Virus record (IMG/VR): IMGVR_UViG_3300042197_003333
Location: 1 to 64,000 of that record
Length of the DNA stretch: 64,000 nucleotides
Reading direction: 5' to 3' (one strand)
DNA from: a virus
Shown here: piece by piece, positions 40,679 through 49,270 of the stretch
Numbering within the stretch: position 1 is the stretch's first letter
Layout of the letters: every line of letters starts with the position of its first letter
Translations under genes and position numbers: made by a program
The notes under the pieces: model-generated
What the model was told of the DNA's origin: nothing
The model's input: only the letters and a program-made list of their open reading frames with translations
Database searches by the model: none

Positions 40679-41434
40679 TTAAACAAAATCTTTTAAATCC
40701 ATATCTCTAATCTCATAGCGTCTTGTAGATATGTTAGGATTGGTATTAAAATCGCCAAGAATATACTCATCCGCACTATAATCTTCAAACTCACCTGACT
40801 CTCCCGATATATAATATGTTGTAAATGTCCATGCGCTAAAATCATCACCATCTTTTAACACGTCTCCTTCATCCATTAGTTCAAGTTCTTTAAATAAACT
40901 TGTGTCAATTGAAAAATATTCTGTTTGTGAAACTATATGTTGTGAATAATCTTCAATTTCTCCGTCGCCGCCACAATTTTGACAAGTCATTTCTCCGTCG
41001 CCGCCACAATTTCCACATTGAGTTTTTCCATCTCCTTCGCAATTGTCACAATCTTCACCATCAATTTTTCCATCTCCATCACATTGACCACAATTCATAT
41101 TTCCTATTCCATCACATTCATCACACGAAGAGTAACCACTTCCACCACATTCATCACAATCTGAGTAAGGTCTATCGTCACTAATATATATAACTGAAAA
41201 AGAAAACAAATTGGCTAAACATTCTTCATAAGCTGGTGCTAATTCATTTCCTCTTTTATAATTTAAAAGTAAAAAAACTAAATAAACAACTTCTTCAGGT
41301 TTAAGTGATTCTCTTATTTGTTTTAAAAATCTGTCTTTTTGCAAAAAACTAAAAATTGATTGCGAGGTCTCTGAAACATCTTGTAACTTTAATCTTGGCC
41401 CTATCAAATTGGCCAACCTAATTAATTTTTCCAT
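40679..41434 (-). CDS. protein with six CxxCxGxG zinc repeats
   Basis: A 251-residue protein starting MEKLIRLANLIGPRLKLQDV. Residues 97-167 contain six CxxCxGxG repeats (CDECGGSG, CDECDGIG, CGQCDGDG, CDNCEGDG, CGNCGGDG, CQNCGGDG), the motif of the DnaJ zinc domain, which has four. There is no J-domain. The C-terminal 80 residues are acidic and beta-rich. Six motifs could hold three zinc ions. A chaperone-like or RNA-binding role is possible. It shares a palindromic promoter region with the divergent peptidase gene. Confidence 0.7.
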   Translation of the reverse strand: MEKLIRLANLIGPRLKLQDVSETSQSIFSFLQKDRFLKQIRESLKPEEVVYLVFLLLNYKRGNELAPAYEECLANLFSFSVIYISDDRPYSDCDECGGSGYSSCDECDGIGNMNCGQCDGDGKIDGEDCDNCEGDGKTQCGNCGGDGEMTCQNCGGDGEIEDYSQHIVSQTEYFSIDTSLFKELELMDEGDVLKDGDDFSAWTFTTYYISGESGEFEDYSADEYILGDFNTNPNISTRRYEIRDMDLKDFV

Positions 41435-41450
41435 ATATTTATATAAATAT
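41435..41450. promoter_or_regulatory. palindromic TATTTAT box between divergent genes
   Basis: ATATTTATATAAATAT is a perfect 16-base palindrome, presenting the TATTTAT box to both the minus-strand gene starting at 41434 and the plus-strand gene starting at 41463. Confidence 0.55.
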
Positions 41451-41462
41451 AATTATCTTAAA

Positions 41463-42848
41463 ATGATTAATAAAAAACTTATTTCTGAAATTAATAGAAA
41501 TAAAGAGTTAATGGGTATTGAATTATTGAACGAAACTCTTGATTTTGTTCACGTTGCTGGCGGAAAAAAAGCAAGAATTACTTCACCATTTGGACCAAGA
41601 GGAGGAAGTATACATTATGGTCTTGATTTGGGAGTTCCTTCTGGAACAAAAGTGATTGCTCCTGCTGATGGCACTATTACTGATGCGGTGATTAGAAAAG
41701 ACGCCTGTGGGGGAACATTAAAAATTGACCACGGAAAAATTGACGGAGATGATTATGATACAAGATTTTGTCATTGCAAAGAATTTTTAGTAAATATCGG
41801 AGATAAAGTCACTCAGGGGCAAGTTATTGCATACTCTGGTGGAGGAGCAAAAGACATAGGAAGAGGACGTTCTACAGGCGCCCATATTCATTTTGAATTA
41901 TATAAAAATGGAACACCCATCAACCCTAAAAGTTATTATGATAATTTTGTTGAATTAGATGGAATGTCTCAAATTCAAACAAAAAAGATAAATAAAAAAA
42001 TAGAGTCATTTGATGACATACCTGAAGATTTAAAAAAGATATATTCAAAATTAGAATCAAAATCAGGTAGAAAATATAAAATAGAAAAAGAAAATATTGA
42101 TTTTGAATTTAAAAATGAAGGGGGAATTTATAAAGACGCTGGAAGTGTAAATTCTGAGGCCAAAAAACAAATTATGAAAATGATTGAAGATATGATTATA
42201 ATTTTTCCAGAGTTAAAAAGTGAAACAAAACTTGTTTCAGATTATAGAGGATACGAAAAACAAATTTCGGCTTTTTTAAATAATATAGGCCAATATGCTA
42301 CAACTCTTGACAGGCAAAAATGGTCGGCGTTACCTGGATTTTCACAACACCATACAGGAAAGGCTTTTGATATTTTTAGTGTTGAAAAAAGTTGGTGGAA
42401 ATCAAGACCTGAAATAAAAAAATGGGTTGAAGAAAATTGTAAAAATTATGGATTTGAAGTGTCTTATCCCACTGATAGGGGTTCAAATTTTAGAGGAGCC
42501 GAACCTTGGCATTTGAAATATGTTTCAGGAGCAAAAATTGATTCTTCAGACTTTTTATCTAAAGAAGTGATTGACAATTCAGAAAACAACGCAACATATT
42601 CAGAAAAAAAAGATGTAGAAAAACTTTTAGATAAAATTGGTTTAAAACAATTTGCCGATTCGGAAAGTTTGGATGATGTTGTTCAAAAAGTAAAAGATAT
42701 GGTTCCTGACGAGGTTATAAATAAAACTCCTGAAGGTGATATTGAAATTTTTGGGTATTCTTTATCTGATTTATGGGATAACGCAAAAAGTATATTTGAA
42801 CAACGATTAAATGAAGATATTAATAAAATGAAAAAACCCCTAAAATAA
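41463..42848 (+). CDS. tagged dual peptidase: M23 plus M15
   Basis: A 461-residue protein. Tag: MINKKLISEINRNKELMGIE then LLNE (cut at 24). Residues 40-145 are a LytM/M23 zinc endopeptidase: 'PFGPRGGSIHYGLDLGVPSG' (HxxxD) and 'RSTGAHIHFELYKNG' (HxH). Residues 240-360 are an M15/VanY-type peptidase: 'WSALPGFSQHHTGKAFDIFS' (HxxxxxxD) and 'AEPWHLKYV' (WH). Both cut peptidoglycan peptides. It could be the lysin or, given the tag, a virion enzyme used on entry. A terminator overlaps its end. Confidence 0.85.
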   Translation: MINKKLISEINRNKELMGIELLNETLDFVHVAGGKKARITSPFGPRGGSIHYGLDLGVPSGTKVIAPADGTITDAVIRKDACGGTLKIDHGKIDGDDYDTRFCHCKEFLVNIGDKVTQGQVIAYSGGGAKDIGRGRSTGAHIHFELYKNGTPINPKSYYDNFVELDGMSQIQTKKINKKIESFDDIPEDLKKIYSKLESKSGRKYKIEKENIDFEFKNEGGIYKDAGSVNSEAKKQIMKMIEDMIIIFPELKSETKLVSDYRGYEKQISAFLNNIGQYATTLDRQKWSALPGFSQHHTGKAFDIFSVEKSWWKSRPEIKKWVEENCKNYGFEVSYPTDRGSNFRGAEPWHLKYVSGAKIDSSDFLSKEVIDNSENNATYSEKKDVEKLLDKIGLKQFADSESLDDVVQKVKDMVPDEVINKTPEGDIEIFGYSLSDLWDNAKSIFEQRLNEDINKMKKPLK

Positions 42849-42860
42849 GGGGTTTTTTTG
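42832..42860. terminator. bidirectional terminator
   Basis: AAAAAACCCCTA AAA TAAGGGGTTTTTTT, between the peptidase gene and the 3' end of the convergent tmRNA. Confidence 0.8.
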
Positions 42861-42861
42861 T

Positions 42862-43246
42862 TGGTGGAGGCGGGGGTAGTCGAAAACCCCGTCCAGATAC
42901 TCATAAAAGATAGGACTACACGCTTAGGTCAATAATTGTTCTAATTATTCCGAAATATTTCGTTTTTATTTCCCTTCCACACGAACAAAAAAGGGTTTGT
43001 TTCTTTTCGGGTAGAAACCACACCACAGTACGAGCTTCTGTTCCAAGGTTATATGCTTACCGACCCGTTTCGTAGGCTAATCCCAGATTAGGCTACTGTT
43101 ACATCAGCAGTACGGATTAAACCGATTGTCTGAAGTTTTGCGAAAGTTTCGCCATTTACGTTTGTTACCATAGTTTAAAGTGATAGGAAACGTCTCACTG
43201 CGTGCCCCGGCTCCCAAGATGTAAATGTCAAATCCAGCTCGCCCCC
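42862..43246 (-). ncRNA. ssrA: tmRNA (transfer-messenger RNA)
   Basis: A 385-base RNA rescuing stalled ribosomes. The 5' end GGGGGCGAGCTGGATTTGAC and 3' end GGACGGGGTTTTCGACT ... CCGCCTCCACCA make the tRNA-like domain: acceptor GGGGGCG pairs with CGCCTCC, a T-arm, and CCA is encoded. The tag frame reads GETFAKLQT ... RTADVTVA then TAA (43154-43089), with the stop inside a helix (GTAGCCTAATC/GATTAGCCTAC, helix 5-like). The tag opens like Bacteroidota tags (GE-) but is about 21 residues and does not end in ALAA. One-piece form. Downstream pseudoknots were not modelled. Confidence 0.93.
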
Positions 43247-43320
43247 ATATTTCAAATAACTTATGTACAAATATATAAATACTTTAATATTACTCCAAGT
43301 ATTTATAAAAAAAAAGTTTA

Positions 43321-44376
43321 ATGTCATTATATAAGGCTTTAATTGATTTTAGAGACAACGAAAATAACCCATTTTGGGTAGAAAGGGCTGACGATGATAA
43401 TATTGTTAGTGTAAAAACTGTAGTCAAAACAAATAGAGGTAAATCTTTAGTTGCATTAAAATTTGACTTGGAAAGTTTTTCAGAACTTTTTTTACCTGAA
43501 AATGAAGAGAATAACAATAAATTTTTAATATCAGTTTCTTTTGGAAGAGGGTATTATGGTGATTCTGTTTTTGTAGATACAGGTTATTTTGGTGAAGAAG
43601 AAATGAAAGAAGGTTATATCTTCAGACATTTTTCAGATGAAAGTTTAAAAAAGTTAAATGAAATTTTAATTATGGCAAGACCTGATTTGGCAAATAAAGG
43701 AAGTGAGGTTTATGATGAAGTCGGACCTTGGTTGTTAAGTAATTTTAGTAGACAGGCTTTAGAAATATGCTCTACATATTCATATGAATATGATGAATGT
43801 CTTGTTGCAGGTGTAAAAGACTATGTTATAGGTAAACTATGTAAACGTTTATCGGAATTTATGATGATTGAAAGTAAATGCGGTAGTTTATATTATACAA
43901 CAGTAAACAACCTTCTAAAATTATGGGATAAATCAGAATTAAATAAAGATGCAACAATGACTGAAGTATTAAAGAAACTTATATTGGATTCAAATTTGGA
44001 ACTAGATGAAGATTTATATGATGATTATTACGCATATTGGGATAATGATAATTTTGACCAACCTAGCTTTAATAGAACAGTAGATAGAGAACTAGATAAA
44101 ATAGAAGAAATAATAACCGACCAATTAGAAACAGGTGAATTTGCAGAAAATAAAAAAATGTATGATTTTATTATATCAAAAAAATTACAATTTGATAGTT
44201 GGAATAGTTTCCCAAAAGAAAAAACTTTTGGAGAAAAAAATAAAATGAAGTTTAGATTAGAAAAAGTTGAGGATGGTAAAGTTCATATTATTACTAATTT
44301 CCCCACAGGTACCAGAGGAGCGTATCTTGATTTAGAACAATTTAAAAATTTTTTATATCAACCTGAATTATTTTAA
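43321..44376 (+). CDS. hypothetical protein
   Basis: A 351-residue acidic protein starting MSLYKALIDFRDNENNPFWV. N-terminal beta-rich part, then helices; 'FTNFPTGTRGAYLDLEQFKN'-like end. No tag, no signal. The ATG follows a TATTTAT box (43300-43306). Not recognised. Confidence 0.65.
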   Translation: MSLYKALIDFRDNENNPFWVERADDDNIVSVKTVVKTNRGKSLVALKFDLESFSELFLPENEENNNKFLISVSFGRGYYGDSVFVDTGYFGEEEMKEGYIFRHFSDESLKKLNEILIMARPDLANKGSEVYDEVGPWLLSNFSRQALEICSTYSYEYDECLVAGVKDYVIGKLCKRLSEFMMIESKCGSLYYTTVNNLLKLWDKSELNKDATMTEVLKKLILDSNLELDEDLYDDYYAYWDNDNFDQPSFNRTVDRELDKIEEIITDQLETGEFAENKKMYDFIISKKLQFDSWNSFPKEKTFGEKNKMKFRLEKVEDGKVHIITNFPTGTRGAYLDLEQFKNFLYQPELF

Positions 44377-44412
44377 AAAAGTTTTGTATATTTGCCCATA
44401 ACTTTTAAACAA

Positions 44413-45225
44413 ATGAATAATTTAGATTTTTTCAAAACATTACTTTCAGTTCCTACGAAAACATATCAGGAAGATAAAATGATTGATTTTTTGGTTTCAT
44501 ATTTTGAATCAAAAAATTATGAGTTCTTTGTTGATGAACTTGGAAGTATATATGTTACAAAAGGAGTTGTAAAACCTGGTGAATACTTCCCCTGTGTTGT
44601 CGCTCACACCGATACGGTACATAAACTTGACACAATTAATGTGATGGAAGAAACTCTTCCTAATTCAAAAGGTGAAGACTCACTATGTCTTAAAGCTTAT
44701 AATGATTTTAATGAGCCAACGGGAATTGGTGGGGACGACAAATGTGGAATATTCGCTTGTCTTGAGCTTCTTGAAAAATTTGATGTTATAAAAGCGGCGT
44801 TTTTTGTTTCAGAAGAAGTCGGTTGTATTGGGTCAAATAATTCTGATGATAGATTTTTTGATAATGTTGGTTATGTTATTGAATTTGATGCTCCTGGCGA
44901 TTATTGGGTGACTGAATATTGTTTTGGAGTTAAACTTTATGACAGGGAGTCAGAGTTTTTCAAAATTTCAAATAACATTCTTTCTGAAAATTTGTTGTCA
45001 AAACCATCTTATGGTGTTCACCCTTATACTGATGTATATGCGCTGAAAAAGAAATATAATTTTGCTTGTATTAACTTTTCAATTGGGTACCATAACTATC
45101 ATACCAAAAATGAGTATATCTGCATTGAAGAGGTTGAAGCGGGAATTAAAGCGGGTGGTGAGTTAATTAAATCTTTGGGTAATGTTAAACACTTTTTTGA
45201 CCACCCATCAAAAGTTAATCTATAA
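44413..45225 (+). CDS. zinc-dependent M20/M28/M42-type peptidase
   Basis: A 270-residue protein starting MNNLDFFKTLLSVPTKTYQE. 'PCVVAHTDTV' (His and Asp), 'GIGGDDKCGIFACLELLEKF' (bridging Asp), 'AFFVSEEVGCIGS' (EE: catalytic and ligand Glu), 'YVIEFDAPGD' (Asp ligand) and 'INFSIGYHNYHTKNEY' (His ligand) give a complete two-zinc site in family order. The dimerisation insert of M20 is short. It likely acts as a di/aminopeptidase, perhaps recycling peptides from proteolysis. A TATATTTG element (44387-44394) precedes it. Confidence 0.85.
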   Translation: MNNLDFFKTLLSVPTKTYQEDKMIDFLVSYFESKNYEFFVDELGSIYVTKGVVKPGEYFPCVVAHTDTVHKLDTINVMEETLPNSKGEDSLCLKAYNDFNEPTGIGGDDKCGIFACLELLEKFDVIKAAFFVSEEVGCIGSNNSDDRFFDNVGYVIEFDAPGDYWVTEYCFGVKLYDRESEFFKISNNILSENLLSKPSYGVHPYTDVYALKKKYNFACINFSIGYHNYHTKNEYICIEEVEAGIKAGGELIKSLGNVKHFFDHPSKVNL

Positions 45226-45248
45226 AAAAAGGGGGATTATTCCCCCTT
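45224..45248. terminator. bidirectional terminator
   Basis: AAAAAGGGGGAT TATT CCCCCTTTG, between convergent peptidase and Clp genes. Confidence 0.7.
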
Positions 45249-46490
45249 TGTTTTTCTTGCCCTTTTTGTCTTCTTATATTCCGAGTAAAGCACTTTTTCA
45301 TCTTCAATTCTCATAACGTAAAGTGTTTCTTCTTTAAGATTTTTTCTTAAAACTTCGTCGGAAATAAAATCTTCAATCTTTTCTTGAATTGCCCGTTTAA
45401 GCGGTCTTGCTCCATATACCTCATCAAACCCAACTTTTGAAATAAAGTCAATAACTGATTCATCAAAAGTAATATTAAGTTTCAACCCCTCAAGTCTTGA
45501 CTGCAATTTGTTAATTTCAACTTTAACAATCTTTTTAACATCTTCATCGTTTAATGTATTAAAAACAATTACCTCATCAATACGATTTATAAATTCGGGG
45601 GCAAAATGATTTTTTAATTCTTTATTCAACATTTGTTTTTTAACCTCTTGGTCAGCATATACGTTGTTTGTTTTGGAAAATCCAATCCCCGCTCCAAAAT
45701 CTTGCATTTTTTTGACCCCAATATTTGATGTCATAATGATAAGACAATTTTTAAAGTTAATTTTTCTTCCAAAACTATCTGTCATATAACCTTCATCCAA
45801 AAGTTGGAGGAGTGATGAAAAAATATCACGATGAGCCTTTTCAACTTCATCAAAAAGAACAACCGAATATGGTTTTGTCTTAACCTGTTCTGTTAATTGA
45901 CCCCCTTCTTCATATCCAACATAACCTGGAGGTGAACCAATCAATCTTGAAACCGAGTGTTTTTCTTGAAATTCACTCATATCAACCCTAATTAAATTTT
46001 CTTCACTTCCAAATATCTGTTTTGCCAATTCTTTCGCTAAAAGAGTATTGTGAGATAAAATACCATTAGTATAATATCTTCTATTAGAACCTTCTTTTAA
46101 TTCTAAATCAAACATAACTTCTTCGTACCCTAAATTAGTTATTGATACAACTTCACATTCTTCTAATTTATCATCACCAAATACACATATTTTATCACCA
46201 ACATTTAAATTCTTCACAAAAACTTCTTCCATATTGTCAATATAAAAAACAATATGATTATCGGCGCATTTGAGTTCTTTACCATCAGATAATTTAAGGT
46301 GATAAACCTCATAAGGTATTGTTTCATGTAATGCCTCAATATCAACAAAACCGGTGTCGGTTAATATTTCATAATCTGATATTTTAGTTGTTTTAGTAAA
46401 TTTTTTTAATGAATCTAATTCGTGTTTATCAAATAAAAAAACATTATCTAATTTCTCAATTCGTTTTTGTATTTCTTCAATTCCATTCAT
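45237..46490 (-). CDS. clpC: Clp ATPase, C-terminal piece, fused to split-intein C-half 2
   Basis: A 417-residue protein. Residues 1-148 are an intein C-half (ending YYTNGILSHN). The extein begins at TLLAKELAKQIFG, completing Walker A of the second AAA+ domain (GSTGVGK + T), then Walker B 'SVVLFDEVEKAHRDIFSSLL', 'SFGRKINFKNCLIIMTSNIG' (sensor 1), and 'VYGARPLKRAIQ' (sensor 2), so the second ATPase domain of a ClpC/ClpB unfoldase. An IGF/L-type ClpP-binding loop is not evident. It must be joined to the 47759-49270 product by trans-splicing. Start codon lies two bases after the upstream endonuclease stop. Confidence 0.9.
   Translation of the reverse strand: MNGIEEIQKRIEKLDNVFLFDKHELDSLKKFTKTTKISDYEILTDTGFVDIEALHETIPYEVYHLKLSDGKELKCADNHIVFYIDNMEEVFVKNLNVGDKICVFGDDKLEECEVVSITNLGYEEVMFDLELKEGSNRRYYTNGILSHNTLLAKELAKQIFGSEENLIRVDMSEFQEKHSVSRLIGSPPGYVGYEEGGQLTEQVKTKPYSVVLFDEVEKAHRDIFSSLLQLLDEGYMTDSFGRKINFKNCLIIMTSNIGVKKMQDFGAGIGFSKTNNVYADQEVKKQMLNKELKNHFAPEFINRIDEVIVFNTLNDEDVKKIVKVEINKLQSRLEGLKLNITFDESVIDFISKVGFDEVYGARPLKRAIQEKIEDFISDEVLRKNLKEETLYVMRIEDEKVLYSEYKKTKRARKTKGE
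46047..46490 (-). other. split-intein C-half 2
   Basis: 148 residues. Block B-like 'DGKELKCADNHIVFY', then 'NVGDKICVFG', and block F/G 'YEEVMFDLELKEGSNRRYYT' ending GILSHN with Thr as the +1 residue. Its partner N-half is at 47762-47854. Confidence 0.85.
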
Positions 46491-46491
46491 A

Positions 46492-47712
46492 TCATTTGTT
46501 TTTTAAAAATTTTATACATTTATTTATTATCTCTTGCTTATTCCCCCACCTATATTCAGAGTCCCATATTACTAAAACTTCAAAACCACAATTTTTGGCC
46601 ATGCATAATTTTAATTTATCCTTATCCCAAATTTCTTGTGCAGTTATGTTTTGTTTAAATGGATTTGGGTAATCTGTTGATTTATATTTTGTTGGGTTTG
46701 CGTGAAATGAATCTCCATGAAACTCAATTATTTTTTTATTAATAGTGTCAGTAAAATCGTATAACCAAACTCCGCCATTTTCTTTTTCTAACTTGAATTC
46801 TTTATTATGTGTTGCAAAATAAATTTTATCTTTATCAACAATATCATATTTTTCTAAAAGTTTATAAAATAAATCTTGTGAAATTTTAGAAAACCCAATA
46901 ACCATACTACCATTTTTTATCAAAGAATTTAACCATTTATCCTGTCTTTCATTAAATCTTTTTTTACCTTGTTCTTCACCATATTTTTTTATACATTTTT
47001 CTAATGAAAAAGTTGATTGGTGTTTAGATACTTTTTCTTTTGCTTCTTCTTCAGATAATCCAGTTTTTGTCCAATATTTAATATTAGAAGGTATTAATCT
47101 TTTTTGGAAATCTACTTGTTTAGCCGATTTTTTTTGATTTTTAGAAATAATTTTTTTAGCCTCAAGTTCTGTTTTACCTTTATTAATCCAAAATTCAACT
47201 TTTGAAGGAGTTAAACAAATTTTATTTATTTCTTCTTCAGTATATCCTTTTTCTATTAGCATTTTTTTAGATTTACCATGATGAGTTTTAACACATTTAG
47301 AAGATTTTTGCTGTTGTTTTGAAATTTCTTTAGTCGCTAATTCTTTTGGGTAACCTTTATTTATCCAATACTCTTCACATAAACGATTTCTTTTTTTAAT
47401 TTCATAATTTCTGTTTTCTAATTCTTTTAAAGCTTCTTTTTCATCCCAACCACGCTCAATAAAATATTCTATTTTGCCCCATTTTTTAGTTTTAAAGCTA
47501 TAATTTTTTACCAACCACCCTCTCATTAATGAATATGAAATAGTACCATCTTGTTCTTCTAATTTATTCATCAAAGATTGCATTTCTTTTTTTATTTTTT
47601 CATTATTGTAACGTATGTTCTTATCTAATTTTAAAACATAATTTTTAAATGTTTCTAAATCTGGAAAAATTTCGTTTATTTCTTTAGTTCCTTTGTTTGT
47701 TTTTATTTTCAT
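46492..47712 (-). CDS. Vsr-like (EDxHD type) homing endonuclease between intein halves 2
   Basis: A 406-residue protein. The C-terminal domain has 'KKIIEFHGDSFHANPTKYKS' and 'TAQEIWDKDKLKLCMAKNCG' then 'FEVLVIWDSEYR', the pattern of the Vsr-like endonucleases found with fractured, split-intein genes. Before it are three copies of a W-x-x-K-G...EEA...IS..Q module (about residues 118-230), probably DNA-binding, and 'CIKKYGEEQGKKRFNERQDK'. It sits exactly between the two halves of intein 2 and carries its own TATTTAT box (47734-47728). Confidence 0.85.
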   Translation of the reverse strand: MKIKTNKGTKEINEIFPDLETFKNYVLKLDKNIRYNNEKIKKEMQSLMNKLEEQDGTISYSLMRGWLVKNYSFKTKKWGKIEYFIERGWDEKEALKELENRNYEIKKRNRLCEEYWINKGYPKELATKEISKQQQKSSKCVKTHHGKSKKMLIEKGYTEEEINKICLTPSKVEFWINKGKTELEAKKIISKNQKKSAKQVDFQKRLIPSNIKYWTKTGLSEEEAKEKVSKHQSTFSLEKCIKKYGEEQGKKRFNERQDKWLNSLIKNGSMVIGFSKISQDLFYKLLEKYDIVDKDKIYFATHNKEFKLEKENGGVWLYDFTDTINKKIIEFHGDSFHANPTKYKSTDYPNPFKQNITAQEIWDKDKLKLCMAKNCGFEVLVIWDSEYRWGNKQEIINKCIKFLKNK

Positions 47713-47758
47713 AATATCTATTTTATAATAAATATCGTAAAGTTTAAAAAAGTTAGGA

Positions 47759-49270
47759 CTAATTGGTGTCGGTAATGATATTTTTTATTTTTATTGTCTT
47801 TATTTCACCAGTAAACTTGTTTCTAACTATAATTTCAGTATCTTCACAAACACATTTTCCAACACCTGTTGAACCCAAAAATATGAATGAACCAATTGGT
47901 TTATTTGGGTCTTTAATACCCAACCTATTTCTTCTTATTGATTTTGATATTGTTGTGATTGCTTCAATTTGGCCTATAACTGATTTTGACAAATTATCTT
48001 CCATATTTATCAAATTTTCTGTATCATCAACTGATAATTTGGTAACTGGAATTTTTGTCATTATTGAAACAACATCATAAACAAGTTCAATTGAAATGTC
48101 TCTTCTTTTTGTTAATAAATCTTGTTCAAATTTGGTTCTTTCAGCATCTAATTGACTCAAAATCTTTTTTTCCCTGTCTCTTAATTGTGCTGCCATTTCA
48201 TAATTTTGCCTTTTGACAACAAGTAATTTTTCTTCCCTAATTTTTTGTGATTCTTTCTTTAATTCCTCAATAATTTCGGGATTTTTAACATCAACTTGAG
48301 CTCTTGCTCCAACTTCGTCCAAAATATCAAAAGCCTTATCAGGAAATTCTCTATCTGTTATATATCTGTCGGCCAAATCAACACATGCGTTTAAAATTTC
48401 ATCTGTAAAATTAACCTTGTGATGAATTTCGTATTTTTCTTTCAAATTTTGAAGAATTTGAAGAGTTTCTTCTTTTGTTGATGGTGAAACAATTACTTTT
48501 TGGAACCTCCTGTCAAGAGCCCCGTCTTTTTCAATATTTTTCTTAAATTCATCAAGTGTTGTTGCTCCAATGCACTGAATTTCACCTCTTGATAATGCGG
48601 GTTTTAGAATATTTGATGCGTCAAGTGAACCAGATGCGTTTCCAGCCCCAACAAGGGTATGAATTTCGTCAATAAAAAGAACTACATTTGGATTTACCGT
48701 AATTTCGTCAATTATAACCTTTAATCTTTCTTCAAATTGACCCCTATATTTTGTTCCCGCAACAATTGAATTTAAATCAAGTGATAAAATTCTTTTGTCA
48801 ACCAAATTTCTTGGGCAATCTCCTTGAAATATTTTCATTGCAAGACCCTCAACTATCGCCGTCTTTCCGCAATTATGGGAAACAACTCCATTTGATATAT
48901 ATTTTCTTTCATCGTCTAAAACTTCTAAATCATAGGTATTATTAATTCCTATTTCAGTATATTCTATAACATCAACCAATTCATTATTTTCAGTCCAAAC
49001 AAATTCACCTTCTGTAATGTTACCTAAACTTAACCAACAAGAATTATTTTCAAAAACAACATTTGGATTTAAAGAATTTTTAGAAACTTCAACCAAATGT
49101 TCGTCAGAACCTGATAATTCTAAACCATTTGATAGTTTAATTCTAATACAATTTTTATTGTTTTTTTTGTATAAATTACCAATTAATTTATATCCTGATG
49201 GTGTTTTAATTTTGTAAGTCCCACCTTTTTTTTCAACAAGGTCAAAAAAATCTTCTATTTTTATTTTCAT
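47759..49270 (-). CDS. clpC: Clp ATPase, middle piece, with intein halves at both ends
   Basis: A 503-residue protein in three parts. Residues 1-133: intein C-half 1 (ends ISNGVVSHN). Residues 134-472: extein, starting CGKTAIVEGLAMKI (rest of the first Walker A), Walker B 'NVVLFIDEIHTLVGAGNASG', arginine-finger region 'DRRFQKVIVSPSTKEETLQI', a UVR-like coil 'KRQNYEMAAQLRDREKKILS' typical of ClpC, and the lead to the second AAA+ domain ending GSTGVGK. Residues 473-503: intein N-half 2. It needs splicing at both ends. Its start overlaps the stop of the upstream endonuclease (ATGA). Confidence 0.92.
   Translation of the reverse strand: MKIKIEDFFDLVEKKGGTYKIKTPSGYKLIGNLYKKNNKNCIRIKLSNGLELSGSDEHLVEVSKNSLNPNVVFENNSCWLSLGNITEGEFVWTENNELVDVIEYTEIGINNTYDLEVLDDERKYISNGVVSHNCGKTAIVEGLAMKIFQGDCPRNLVDKRILSLDLNSIVAGTKYRGQFEERLKVIIDEITVNPNVVLFIDEIHTLVGAGNASGSLDASNILKPALSRGEIQCIGATTLDEFKKNIEKDGALDRRFQKVIVSPSTKEETLQILQNLKEKYEIHHKVNFTDEILNACVDLADRYITDREFPDKAFDILDEVGARAQVDVKNPEIIEELKKESQKIREEKLLVVKRQNYEMAAQLRDREKKILSQLDAERTKFEQDLLTKRRDISIELVYDVVSIMTKIPVTKLSVDDTENLINMEDNLSKSVIGQIEAITTISKSIRRNRLGIKDPNKPIGSFIFLGSTGVGKCVCEDTEIIVRNKFTGEIKTIKIKNIITDTN
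47762..47854 (-). other. split-intein N-half 2 (31 residues)
   Basis: CVCEDTEIIVRNKFTGEIKT... to the stop: intein block A with Cys1 directly after extein GVGK. Very short compared with the usual 90-100-residue N-halves. Confidence 0.85.
48872..49270 (-). other. split-intein C-half 1 (133 residues)
   Basis: Starts MKIKIEDFFDLVEKKGG; block B-like 'SNGLELSGSDEHLVEV'; block F 'NNTYDLEVLDDERKYISNGV'; block G VVSHN with Cys as the +1 residue (extein CGKTA). Confidence 0.88.

Noticed and set aside
47763-48080. Hydrophobic plus-strand frame opposite the Clp middle piece
   Set aside because: Antisense of well-conserved Clp coding sequence, no upstream promoter.
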